A DNA stretch of 64,000 nt from Thiopseudomonas denitrificans (GTDB taxonomy: Bacteria; Pseudomonadota; Gammaproteobacteria; Pseudomonadales; Pseudomonadaceae): the NCBI RefSeq assembly GCF_002866065.1, contig NZ_LNJZ01000009.1, positions 186,001 to 250,000 on the forward strand. Direction: 5' to 3'. The translations under genes and the position numbers were made by a program. Below, piece by piece: positions 53,620 through 63,800 of this stretch; the stretch's first letter is position 1; each line of letters begins with the position of its first letter. The notes below the pieces were generated by a model, which had not been told where the DNA came from, did no database searches, and saw only the letters and a list, made by a program, of their open reading frames with translations.

Positions 53620-55370
53620 ATGAGCCAATTTACTATCAACCTGATTTTTGTACTGGGCTCGTTCGCCATCTATACCTGGATCGCGGTCTGGGCCCGGGCA
53701 AGATCAACCCGCGAGTTCTATATCGCCGGTGGTGAAGTTCATCCGACCATGAACGGCATGGCGACCGCGGCTGACTGGCTGTCTGCTGCCTCCTTCATCT
53801 CGGTGGCCGGCCTGATTTCCGTCGGTTACGTCAACTCCGCGTTCATCATGGGCTGGACCGGCGGCTATGTACTGCTGGCAACCCTGCTGGCTCCGTACCT
53901 GCGCCGCTTCGGTACCTATACCGTGCCGGACTTCGTTGGTAAGCGCTATGACAGTAAAGTGGCCCGCGTGGTTGCGGTACTCTGCCTGATCATCATCTCG
54001 CTGACCTATGTAATCGGCCAGATGACCGGTGCCGGCGTTGCCTTTGCCCGCTTCCTTGAAGTCAAGGTCTCTACCGGACTGCTGATCTCCTCTGTCGTGG
54101 TATTCGCTTACGCGGTACTGGGCGGCATGAAGGGCGTAACCTACACTCAGGTAGCCCAGTACATCGTACTGATCCTGGCCTTCCTGACCCCTGCCGTCTA
54201 CCTGTCGCTGATGGTAACCGGCCACTTCCTGCCACAAACCGGCTTTATCGGTGCTCACGCCGAGTCCGGCACCCCGATGCTGATGAAGCTGAACGAAGTG
54301 GTGCGTGACCTTGGCTTCCAGGACTACACCGCAGACGTGTCCAACAAGTGGAACATGTTCCTGTTCACCCTGACCCTGATGGTCGGTACTGCAGGCCTGC
54401 CACACGTGATCATCCGCTTCTTCACCGTACCCAACATCAAGGACGCCCGTCGTTCTGCTGCCTGGGCTCTGGTGTTCATTGCGCTGTTCTACACCACCGC
54501 ACCTGTTGTTGCCGCCATGGGCCGCATGAACCTGCTGGACAACATCTATCCTAATGGTGTTCACGAACCTTCGCTGTCCTATGAAGAGCGTCCACAGTGG
54601 TTCAAAAACTGGGAAGAGACCGGCCTGTTGAAGTTCGAGGACAAGAACGGCGACGGTCGCATCCAGTTCTACAACGACGGCACCCTGCCAACCCCCAACA
54701 AGAGCTTTGTTGCTCCTGAGGGCTGGGCCGGTAACGAGCTGACCGTGAACAACGACATCCTGGTACTGGCACTGCCTGAAATTGCCAACATGCCTGGCTG
54801 GATCATTGGTCTGATTGCTGCCGGTGGGGTATCGCTGCCGCCCTGTCAACCGCGTCCGGTCTGATGCTGGCCATTTCCTCCGCCATCAGCCATGACCTGC
54901 TGAAGAACACGCTGACACCGAACATGTCGGAAAAAACCGAAATGCTCTGTGCTCGTATCTCGATGGTCGGTGCGATCTCCGTGGCCACCTGGCTGGGCCT
55001 GAATCCTCCCGGATTCGCGGCACAAACAGTAGCTCTGGCGTTCGGTATAGCTGCATCCTCGATCTTCCCTGCCCTGATGATGGGTATCTTCATCCGTCGC
55101 ATCAACAGCAAGGGCGCAATTGCCGGCATGCTGTGTGGTGCGGGTGCCACCCTGGTGTACATCTTCCTGTACCTGGGCTGGTTCTTCATCCCCGGCACCA
55201 ACACCTTCCCGAACAGCCCCGAGTACTACCTCTTCGGTATCATCTCTCCGCTGTCCTTCGGTTGTATCGGTGCGCTGATCAACTTCACCGTGGCCATCGT
55301 GGTGTCCAACGCCACCGAGAAACCATCTGAAGAGATCCAGGACATGGTACGTCGCGTACGTTACCCATAA
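53620..55370 (+). pseudogene. VC_2705-family sodium/solute symporter, large subunit, frameshifted
   Basis: The protein belongs to the solute:sodium symporter superfamily (ActP/PutP-like) and pairs with DUF4212. The first part (53620 to about 54829) carries ATAADWLSAASFISVAGLI, the TYTVPDFVGKRYDS block and LAALPEIANMPGWIIGLIAAGG-like region. The frame then breaks at the G-run 54826-54829: the continuing frame reads SLPPCQPRPV and stops at 54864, while the family continuation (ALSTASGLMLAISSAISHDLLKN ... EEIQDMVRRVRYP) resumes in another frame and ends at 55370. Adding one G or removing two restores the full protein of about 583 residues. The downstream part is otherwise undamaged, so this is either a very recent mutation or a sequencing error in a homopolymer. 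Confidence 0.85.
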
Positions 55371-55403
55371 GCCCTGACTTGCTGTAAACTTACATCGACC
55401 TTT

Positions 55404-55434
55404 AGTGGGCTTTCATTGAAAGCCCACTTTTTTT
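55404..55434 (+). terminator. Rho-independent terminator after the symporter
   Basis: Perfect 11-bp arms (55404-55414, 55418-55428), loop ATT, then a run of seven T. It is a strong terminator for the DUF4212/symporter operon. Confidence 0.93.
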
Positions 55435-55610
55435 GCCAGAAGAAACAACCCCGCCTCAAGACAACAGTCACTCCCGCCCGCGCAGGAGCAGGCTGTGGCC
55501 TGACCGGTTTCATCGCCGCCCGGCCGGGCTGACCGCTGTTTTTTGTGGCCCATGGAGGCACCCGTCACCATGAGCGTTAACCAGACCTGCAGTTTTTTGG
55601 AGTGTGTCGC

Positions 55611-56126
55611 ATGTGGCATCTAATCGCTGTTTTCATCTCGGGCCTGAGCATGGGTGGCCTGGCCTACCTGGCCCGCAAACTGTCCCGCAACAGGCTGCCG
55701 TCATGGATCATCCCGGTCGCCGCCGGCGTCAGCATGTTCGGCTATCTGGCCGTTTACGATTACACCTGGTACGGCTACAAGACCGAACAGGTACGCATCA
55801 CCCAGCCCTCTGACGACCTTGTGTTTTTTGGCGAAAAACAGGAGCGCAGCTTCTTCAAACCCTGGAGCGTGATCCGGCCCGCCATCAACAGCTTCTTCAT
55901 TTTTGACGGCAACTCGAAAACCGTCGAACAGGACAACCAGGTCATCGTCGAGTACTTCCTCTACGAATTCATCAAGGACCCGATCGAGCGCCAGCAGGTC
56001 TATATGGCAGTGCTCAACTGCACCACTCTGGAACGCGCCGTAATTCCCCAGGGGAAAACTGTCAAGGCCGCCCAGCACGAGAAAATCGACACCAGCGACC
56101 TCTTCTATCAGAAGCTGTGCCGCTAA
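55611..56126 (+). CDS. hypothetical membrane-anchored protein
   Basis: 171 residues, not assigned to a named family. Two N-terminal membrane helices (LIAVFISGLSMGGLAYLA and WIIPVAAGVSMFGYLAVYDYTW) are followed by a soluble domain of about 110 residues, with WSVIRPAINSFFIFDGNSKT and VEYFLYEFIKDPIERQQVYMAVLNCTTLER. GGAG spaced 8 nt supports ATG 55611. It lies alone between the symporter terminator and the Na/Pi gene. I recall similar uncharacterised pseudomonad proteins, but no function. Confidence 0.8.
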   Translation: MWHLIAVFISGLSMGGLAYLARKLSRNRLPSWIIPVAAGVSMFGYLAVYDYTWYGYKTEQVRITQPSDDLVFFGEKQERSFFKPWSVIRPAINSFFIFDGNSKTVEQDNQVIVEYFLYEFIKDPIERQQVYMAVLNCTTLERAVIPQGKTVKAAQHEKIDTSDLFYQKLCR

Positions 56127-56215
56127 GCACTTGCCGTTTCCTATACAGACGTCGTACTCCATGCCCGCTGGCAGAATGCTAGGATGCAAACAAACATCCA
56201 CACAAGCAGCTGACC

Positions 56216-57883
56216 ATGGGCATTAAAGTCATTCTCAATCTTGCCGGCGGTGTAGCCCTGCTGTTGTGGGGGCTGCACATGGTCAATACCGGCATCATTC
56301 GTGCATTCGGTGCGCGCCTGCGGCGCTTTCTCGGCAAGGTGCTGAAGCGGCGTCTGCCGGCATTTCTGGCCGGCATGGGCGTTACCGCCATTCTGCAAAG
56401 CAGTACCGCCACCGCCCTGATGCTCAGTTCCTTTACCGCCTCCGGGCTGGTTGCGCTGGCTCCGGCGCTGGCCGTGATGCTCGGTGCCAACGTCGGCACC
56501 ACACTGATCGTGCAGGTGCTGTCCTTCGATGCCTCGGCCATCGCTCCCACCTTGCTGTTGCTGGGTTTCATCACCTTCAAACGCAGCAAGCACACCATGC
56601 TCAAGGATCTGGGCCGGGTCGGCATCGGCCTGGGCCTGATGCTGCTGTCACTGGAAATGCTGGTCAGCAGCCTTGAACCGATCCAGGATGCACCCGTGGC
56701 CCGTGAGCTGTTCGCCGCCATTACCGGCGAACCGGTGCTGACCCTGCTGATCGGGGCGGTGCTCACCTGGGCTGCCCACTCCAGCGTAGCCACTGTATTG
56801 CTGACCATGTCACTGGCCACTTCCGGCCTGATCACCCCGCTGGCGGCACTGGCGCTGGTGCTCGGTGCCAATCTGGGCAGTGCCCTCAATCCCTTGCTGG
56901 AAGGGCTGGGCAGCAGCAACCCGGCCCACCGCCGGATGCCGCTGGGCAACCTGCTCAACCGCCTGCTGGGCTGCATCATTTTTGTGCCGCTGTTGCCACT
57001 GGTGGTGGAGTACCTGTCACTGCTGGACAGTCAGCCGGCCCGGCTGAGCGCCAATTTCCACATGCTGTTCAACCTGTTCATGGCGCTGGTGTTCATCGTG
57101 CCGCTGGGGCTGGTCGCCCGCCTGCTGGAGCGCATGCTGCCGGAAGCGGAAAACGAGAACGACCCCGGCCGGCCCCTGTACCTGGACTCGCACGCCATGG
57201 ACACACCCAGCGTGGCCCTGTCCAGCGCCGCACGGGAAACCATGCGCATGGGCGACATCATCGAGAAAATGCTGCAAGACAGCATCACCGCCATCATGAC
57301 CAATGACCGCAAGCTGGTCAGCAAGGTCAGTGCCATGGACGATGCCGTCGACCGGCTGCATGAAAGCATCAAGCTCTATGTGATCAAGATCACCCGGTCG
57401 GCGATGGATGACCGGCAAAGCAGGCGTGCAATGGAAATCCTCAGCCTGACCATCAACCTGGAGCACATCGGCGACATCATCGACAAGAACCTGATGGAAC
57501 TGGCCAGCAAGAAAATCAAGAAACAGCTGCAGTTTTCCGGGGAGGGTGCCCGCGAGCTGACCGAAATCCATCGTGCCGTACAGGACAACCTGCGCTTGGC
57601 GATGAGTGTGTTCCTGTCTGGTGACGTAGCATCGGCCCGCATGCTGCTGGCACAGAAAAACCGCATTCGTGACCTGGAGTTCCGCGCGGCGGAAAACCAT
57701 ATCGAACGGCTCAAACAGCAGCGGGTGGAGAGCCTGGAAACCAGCTCCCTGCACCTGGATATCCTGCGTGACCTGAAGCGCATCCACTCGCATGTCTGCT
57801 CGACCGCCTACCCTGCGCTGGAAGCGGCCGGTGAATTGAATCAGCCCGGCCTGAAGCCGCCCGCTCCTGTTACCGGAAGCTGA
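56216..57883 (+). CDS. Na/Pi cotransporter family protein with PhoU-like domain
   Basis: 555 residues. The N-terminal ~310 residues hold the duplicated Na/Pi-cotransporter repeat, each with the polar motif: ILQSSTATALMLSSF in the first and AHSSVATVLLTMSLA in the second, plus GANVGTTLIVQVL and GANLGSALNPLLEG. The C-terminal ~230 residues are alpha-helical and PhoU-like (METILSLTINLEHIGDII-type, here MEILSLTINLEHIGDIIDKNLMEL). Such proteins import or export phosphate with sodium, and the PhoU part may regulate flux. No pho genes are nearby. Confidence 0.9.
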   Translation: MGIKVILNLAGGVALLLWGLHMVNTGIIRAFGARLRRFLGKVLKRRLPAFLAGMGVTAILQSSTATALMLSSFTASGLVALAPALAVMLGANVGTTLIVQVLSFDASAIAPTLLLLGFITFKRSKHTMLKDLGRVGIGLGLMLLSLEMLVSSLEPIQDAPVARELFAAITGEPVLTLLIGAVLTWAAHSSVATVLLTMSLATSGLITPLAALALVLGANLGSALNPLLEGLGSSNPAHRRMPLGNLLNRLLGCIIFVPLLPLVVEYLSLLDSQPARLSANFHMLFNLFMALVFIVPLGLVARLLERMLPEAENENDPGRPLYLDSHAMDTPSVALSSAARETMRMGDIIEKMLQDSITAIMTNDRKLVSKVSAMDDAVDRLHESIKLYVIKITRSAMDDRQSRRAMEILSLTINLEHIGDIIDKNLMELASKKIKKQLQFSGEGARELTEIHRAVQDNLRLAMSVFLSGDVASARMLLAQKNRIRDLEFRAAENHIERLKQQRVESLETSSLHLDILRDLKRIHSHVCSTAYPALEAAGELNQPGLKPPAPVTGS

Positions 57884-57928
57884 CTCCGCAGCGCTCTCCT
57901 GTTACATCACCAACCTGGTGCGCAACAT

Positions 57929-58567
57929 TTGCGGCGAATGCCGCTCGCTGTGCAATTGGCCATCATCCTGTAGGTCCGAATTTATTCGGACAAGCCCGGC
58001 AACGCCGGGCAACAAAGCCCCGTGTGCGAATAAATTTGCGCAATACGGACCGGCTGCTTTCATGTGCGAATGAATTCGCACCTTTTGGCGCGAATGCCGC
58101 CACTCGCTGTGCAATTGGCCACCACCCTGTAGGTCCGAATTTATTCGGACAAGCCCGGCAACGCCGGGCAACAAAGCCCCGTGTGCGAATGAATTTGCGC
58201 AATATGGATGGGCTGCTTCATGTGCGAATAAATTCGCACCTACATTTGGCGCGAATGCCGCCACTCGCTGTGCAATTGGCCACCTTCCTGTAGGTCCGAA
58301 TTTATTCGGACAAGCCCGGCAACGCCGGTCAACAAAGCCCCGTGTGCGAATGAATTTGCGCAATATGGATGGGCTGCTTCATGTGCGAATAAATTCGCAC
58401 CTACATTTGGCGCGAATGCCGCCACTCGCTGTGCAATTGGCCACCTTCCTGTAGGTCCGAATTTATTCGGACAAGCCCGGCAACGCCGGTCAACAAAGCC
58501 CCGTGTGCGAATGAATTTGCGCAATACGGACCTGCTGCCTTCATGTGCGAATAAATTCGCACCTACA
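57929..58567. repeat. 161-bp tandem repeat array (about 3.7 units plus a partial)
   Basis: Units begin TGTAGGTCCGAATTTATTCGGAC at 57969, 58128, 58289 and 58450 (steps 159, 161, 161). Each unit has a ~118-bp element ending GTGCGAATAAATTCGCACCTACA, followed by a 43-bp spacer (TTTGGCGCGAATGCCGCCACTCGCTG...); the last unit lacks the spacer and a partial spacer precedes the first (57929-57968). The element ends form a terminal inverted repeat of 23 bp that differs at two compensating positions, so each end is itself a palindrome. Central GCCCGGCAACGCCGGGC adds another hairpin. Units 2 and 3 are nearly identical. Most of the 57884-58582 gene-free stretch is this array; it fits a REP/BIME-type repeat. 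Confidence 0.95.
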
Positions 58568-58582
58568 GGGACGTTTTATCGC

Positions 58583-59035
58583 TCAGCGGGCCAGCCGGGT
58601 CAGCAGGCGGTCCAGTGCGTTGGCAAACTGTTGCTTGTCCCGCTCGCCATACGCGGGCTGGCCGCCACTGGCAATCTGGCCGGTATCGCGCAGGTCGGCC
58701 AGCAGGTTGCGGGTGGCCAGGCGGTCGCCCATGTTCTTTTCGGTAAACTCGTGCCCGCGCGGGTCAAGGGCGGCCACGCCCTTTTTCAGCAAACGGTCAG
58801 CCAGCGGTATGTCGCTGCAAATGGCCAGGTCCCCGGCTTCGGCCTGCTCGACAATATGGTCATCAGCCGCATCCGGCCCGCTGGGTACCACCACCAGCCG
58901 TACACAGGCAAAGTTCGGCTTTTGCTGTGGCTGACCGGCCACCATGACCACATCCAGCTTGCGCTTCAGGGCGAAACGCACCACCAGGTCCCGTGCTGCT
59001 CGCGGACAGGCGTCCGCATCAATCCATATCTGCAC
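58583..59035 (-). CDS. yaiI: YaiI/YqxD family protein (DUF188)
   Basis: 150 residues. The N terminus MQIWIDADACPRAARDLVVRFALKR, the VVVPSGPDAADDHIVEQAEAGDLAICSDIPLADRLLKKG core and the final KNMGDRLATRNLLADLRDTG are signature regions of DUF188, a PIN-like fold whose conserved Asp residues suggest a nuclease; no activity is proven. It ends 16 bp beyond the tandem array, which abuts its 3' side. Confidence 0.93.
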   Translation of the reverse strand: MQIWIDADACPRAARDLVVRFALKRKLDVVMVAGQPQQKPNFACVRLVVVPSGPDAADDHIVEQAEAGDLAICSDIPLADRLLKKGVAALDPRGHEFTEKNMGDRLATRNLLADLRDTGQIASGGQPAYGERDKQQFANALDRLLTRLAR

Positions 59036-59064
59036 CTTTGTGTTCTCCAGACTCCGTTTGCGCT

Positions 59065-60684
59065 TCAGTTTTCCGTGTCGATTGCCGACAGCTGGCTGTA
59101 TACCCGGTTGCGCCCCAGCTTCTTGGACTGATAGAGGGCTTCGTCAGCCGCCTGCAACAGATCCAGGTAGCCGGCTGGGGAACCGGGCATGGCGCTGGCC
59201 ACCCCGGCACTGATGGTAACTACTGGCCCCACCAGAGAACCGGCATGCGGCAGGGCCAGGGCCTCGATTTCCGCGCGGATGCGCTCCGCCTTGGCCAGCG
59301 CTCCGCGCAGCGGTGTATTGGGCAGCAGGCAGGCAAATTCCTCACCGCCGATCCGCGCGACCAGGTCATGCGAGCGGGTCAGGCTGTTCTTCAGGCTGGT
59401 GGCAATGCAAACTAGCCCGTCATCTCCATGCTGATGGCCATAAAGGTCGTTGAACTGCTTGAAATAATCGACATCCATCATGATCACCGACAATGGCTGC
59501 CCTTCACGCTGGCAACGGCGCCACTCGGCTTCGAGGCTGCGATTGAAGTGGCGGCGGTTGGCGATGCCGGTCAACTCGTCAAGAAAGGCCAGCGAGCGCA
59601 TGTTTTCGGTTTGCTGCTCGAGCTGCCGGTTGAGCCGCAGCAACAGCGCGTTACTGGCAACGGTTTCCTGCTGGGCTCTGCGCAGCTCCCTGAACACCTG
59701 CTTGCTTTTGCGCCGCCACAGGCGCATGGCGCAGAGACTGACGCAGACCAGCAACAGGTACAACAGGGCGATCATCAAGCGATCATGACGGAATTTGGCA
59801 AAAATGGCGTCATAATTGCGGCTGATCGATACCACCAGCGCATCGCTGATATTCAGTTCCGACGGCATGATGGTCTGCTGGACCATCATGCTCTTTTCAC
59901 CACTGGACAACAGCAGACCTTCCTGCACGCTGATTTTCCTGCCGCTGAGCTGATGGCGGGTAAACAGCGTGCCCGTCCGTGACAGGTTGAGCCCCAGCAC
60001 CGTTTGTGCATTGGGTTCCGCCAGGAATATGGTGCCGTCAGCATGGGCGATGTTGGCCTGCATGTCATCGGCATAGAACACCGAGTCCAGCAGGATGCCG
60101 ATTTCCAGCGGGCTGAGCTCGGTCAGCACCATGCCGGCAAAGCCGCCCTGCTCGTCGGTCAGTGCACTGGCCAGCGTAATGGTCAGCAAGTTGTCGGTCA
60201 GCTGATAGGGCTTGCTCACATACAGGATGCCGGTCTGCCGTTCCTGCATGACTCGTTGCACCAACTCATTGTCTGCCAGGCTTCCGCGCTGCTGGTCCGG
60301 GTCGCTGCTGGCCAGAATATGGCCATCGGCATCCAGCAGGATGGTGGCCCGCACCCCGACAATGGTCTGCACGAAAGCACGCAGGCGCTTGTCGATGAAC
60401 GGCCGGGCCCGGACAAAGCCGGCCGGTTCCGACAGTAACTCTGCCTGCAGATTGTAATGCGAGGCGCGAATGCTCATCAGCTGACGGCGCAGGTCGTGAT
60501 AGATGATGCCGCTCTGGGTCGACAAGCGACTGTACTCACCCGTGCGAATGGCCCGCTCCTCGCCCGTCTGCCATGCCAGGATGATCACACCAAGTAACAG
60601 CAGGCCGGCACTGAGCAGCAGCAATTCCAGCCTGCGTGAGCCATGCTGCAGTTTTTTCAGCGTGTGGTCGTAATTGTTTAACAT
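59065..60684 (-). CDS. dCache-GGDEF diguanylate cyclase
   Basis: 539 residues. One N-terminal membrane helix (LLLLSAGLLLLGVIILAW), a periplasmic dCache-like domain (about residues 45-285, with ATILLDADGHILASSDPDQQRGSLADNELVQ and GILYVSKPYQL), a second helix (LMIALLYLLLVCVSLCAMRLW), then GGDEF. The A-site is GGEEF, and RSHD five residues upstream of it fits an I-site, so it should be an active, product-inhibited c-di-GMP synthase. The start is at ATG 60684; GTG 60702 is an alternative and neither has a strong ribosome site. It lies 163 bp downstream of sbcC on the same strand. Confidence 0.9.
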   Translation of the reverse strand: MLNNYDHTLKKLQHGSRRLELLLLSAGLLLLGVIILAWQTGEERAIRTGEYSRLSTQSGIIYHDLRRQLMSIRASHYNLQAELLSEPAGFVRARPFIDKRLRAFVQTIVGVRATILLDADGHILASSDPDQQRGSLADNELVQRVMQERQTGILYVSKPYQLTDNLLTITLASALTDEQGGFAGMVLTELSPLEIGILLDSVFYADDMQANIAHADGTIFLAEPNAQTVLGLNLSRTGTLFTRHQLSGRKISVQEGLLLSSGEKSMMVQQTIMPSELNISDALVVSISRNYDAIFAKFRHDRLMIALLYLLLVCVSLCAMRLWRRKSKQVFRELRRAQQETVASNALLLRLNRQLEQQTENMRSLAFLDELTGIANRRHFNRSLEAEWRRCQREGQPLSVIMMDVDYFKQFNDLYGHQHGDDGLVCIATSLKNSLTRSHDLVARIGGEEFACLLPNTPLRGALAKAERIRAEIEALALPHAGSLVGPVVTISAGVASAMPGSPAGYLDLLQAADEALYQSKKLGRNRVYSQLSAIDTEN

Positions 60685-60847
60685 GTGTGAAGGTCTTCTC
60701 ACGCGACAGACGGCATGCCGGTACGGGCAGGAGCAGCCGTGGCAATCATGGCATTATGCCGCCCGCATGGCGATAAAACAAAGTTTTGAGTATCGCCACG
60801 GCTGGTTTCTTCCACTTCCACCAGGGTTCAGCATACCGCTTGCGGTT

Positions 60848-63800
60848 TCAGTCCGGACCTGTTTCTTCCAGCCGGCTGCATCCGGGACCTTCGATACGGC
60901 TGCGGCCACCATTGAGCGGGCGCACCCGGATCTGCGTGGCAATGCGCTCCTTCAGTGCCTGCACGTGGGAAATCACGCCAATCAGCTTGCCGTCCTGCTG
61001 TAGGCCGGCCAGGGTATCCAGCGCCACATCCAGCGCTTCCTCGTCGAGCGTTCCGAAGCCTTCATCAAGAAACAGCGAATCCACCCGCACGTTCTGGCTG
61101 GCCATGCGCGACAGGCCCAGCGCCAGCGCCAGGCTGACAATAAAGCTTTCACCGCCGGACAGGTTCTTGGTCGAGCGGATTTCGCCGGCCTGGTAATTGT
61201 CCAGCACGTTCAGTTCCAGCGGCTCGCTGCTGTCGCGCACCAGCAGATAGCGGTCACTCATCTGCTGCAGTGTGCGGTTGGCGTGGGCCACCATCAGCTC
61301 GAAGGTCAGCCCCTGGGCAAAGTTGCGGAATTTCTTGCCATCAGCCGAACCGATCAGCGCATGCAGGTTATCCAGCCGGCGGCATTCTTCCTGCTGCAAC
61401 GCCAGCTGCTCCAGCAACTGCACCTGGCCGGCGCGCGCCTGCTCGTTTTCCTGCAACTGATGTGTCAGGGCCGCCATGCGGTTGCGCAATTGCTGCAATT
61501 GCTCCTGCGCCAGCTGCAATTCAGCCTGCACTTCCTCCATGGTGCGAGTTGTCAGCTCACGCGCCTGCTCTGTAGCCAGCCTGTCCTCAAGGTCGTCCAG
61601 CCGCGCACGCAAGGCGGTTTCGTCCGTGTCCAGCTGCCTGGCCCGCAATTGCAGATGCTGCCTGGTTTCGGCCGGCAGCAATGCCTCCTGCAGCGCCTGC
61701 TCGCTGACAAATCCGTGGGCCGTCAACTGGCTGGCCAGCCTGTCTTGCGCGACGGCCAAATCCGCCTGTCCGGTCTTGCACTGGCGTTCCAGCCCGGCAA
61801 TCCGCTCCTGCAACCTGGCCAGCAACTGCTCCTGCTCTTTAAGCTGCTGCGCCTGTTGCTGGTGTGCCTGCTCCGCGCTGACAGCCGCTTCCTGCAAAAG
61901 CCGCTCTTGCGCGTCCGGATCGCGCTGGCCGAACAGTGCCAGCCGTTGCTGTTGTAACACTTCCTGCTGTTGCTGGCTCGCCTGCAGCTGCTGCTCCTGC
62001 TGTTGCAGGCTGTCTTGCTGCAAGCCGATCAGCGCCTGCAGGCGAGAGGTTTCCGCCTCGAAGCCCTGCTGTTGTTGCTGCAGCAGGCGCGCCTGCGCCA
62101 TCTGTTGTTGCCAGCGGTCACGGCGAATGCGCAGTTGCTCAAGCAACTGTCCGGAACGGGTCGCCTCACCCGGCAGTACACCCAGCGGCTCCAGCACGCC
62201 GCCAATCTGTTCCCTGAACGCGGCCAGTGTCTGTAGTTGTTTCTGGCATTCGTCCCCGAGCGAGGACAACTGTTCCCTGTAGCCCGCCTCCCGGGTGGAC
62301 AGCTCCAGGCCGGTTTTTTCGGTCCCGGCAAATTGCTCGCGCAAGCTCTGCAACCGTCGCTCGTGCTGACGGCACTGCTCCTGCAACATTCTGACCTGCT
62401 TGATCTGTTCTTCAATCGCCCTGATTTGCTCGCCCAGCCCATCCAGCCGGGGAACCTGCCCGTGCGCATAAGGATGCCTGGTGGCACCACACAGCGGGCA
62501 GGGTTTGCCGTCATGCAAGCTGTCGCGTTGAGCCTCCAGGCTTTCAATGCGGGCCAGCAATTCACGCTTGTCCCATAGGTGGCGCTGCTCGGTCTCGTAA
62601 TCTTCCAGCTGCCGGCCAGCCAACACCGCGGCCAGCTGTTCCTGCGTATTGCTCAGGGTTGCTGTCGCCTGTTCTACGGCCTGCTGGTCTTGCCGCCAGC
62701 GCACGCGTTGCTGTTCCAGCTGCGAAGCGAGTGCCTGCAGCCGCTCCTGTGCCTGCTGCTCATGCTGTCGTGCATCCTGCAGCCGGTTTTGCAGCTGCTC
62801 CAGTTGCACCAGCTGCTGCTCGCCTCCGGCCAGGCCGGTGACCAGCCACTCATCCGCCGCATTCTGCTGGAAAAACACCTGTAACCCGGACTGCTGCTGC
62901 GCGTTTTTTTGCTGCAGGTCGTCATTCTCTTGCCGGGCCTGATGCAACCCGGCCAGTTTCTGCACCAGCACGTCGCGGCCCTGCACTGCCAGCGCCAACT
63001 GTTCAGCGTGCTGGCGCAACTCCTGATCCAGCACCCGCACCCTGCGCAGCTCCGGTGCCTGCATGACCTGCTGCTGACGCGCCTGCTCCAGCACAGTCGC
63101 CTGCTGCTCCAGCAGATGCTGTGCTGTCCGTACCGTTTCGGTCAGTTGCGGCAACCGCGCCTGCTCTTGTTCATGCGCGGCAGTAGCCGTTTCCAGCGCT
63201 CTGCGGGCAGCCTGTAACCTGGCCAGGTCCGGTTCCAGCTCTGCTGCCTGCAGTGCCAGCGCCAGCCGGGCACGTTCGGGCTCAAACTCCTGCTGTTGCG
63301 TGGCCAGCTGTTGCCGGCCCTGCTCAAGCTGCGTCTGTTGCAGCTGCAACTGGCGGATCTGTTCCTGCCAGCGCACGCTGGTCTCCAGCGTTGTCACCTG
63401 TTCCACCAGCGTCCGCTCACTGCTGCGCTCCTGCTCGAGCGCCTGCAGCAGCTCTTGCTCCTGCTCTGTGCTCAGCAGGCGCACACCGCCCAACCGGGCC
63501 TGCAACAGTTTCAGCTGTTCGCGCTGTTCACGCTGCATTTCGTGGGTGCGGATGGAAATGCGGCTATAGATGTCGGTGCCGGTAATCTGTTCAAGAATAG
63601 GAGCCCGGCTGTCCGCTGTTGCCTGCAAGAAGGCGGCAAAACCGCCCTGGGCCAGCAGCACCGAACGGGTAAAGCGCTCAAAATCCATGCCGGTCAGCTC
63701 GATGACGGCTTCCTCGACCTCGCGCAATTTCGACTCCAGCACTTCGCCGCTGTCGGCCCTGACCAGCTCCTGCTTCGGCTGTTGCAACTCGCCGCCGGGG

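Noticed and set aside
57902..58524. Repeated minus-strand ORFs (MRKFIRTRGF... motif)
   Set aside because: They are translations of the 161-bp tandem array, which changes frame from unit to unit; no ribosome sites and no family features.
57929..58567. CRISPR array
   Set aside because: Repeats are 161 bp and nearly continuous, without short unique spacers, and no cas genes are present.
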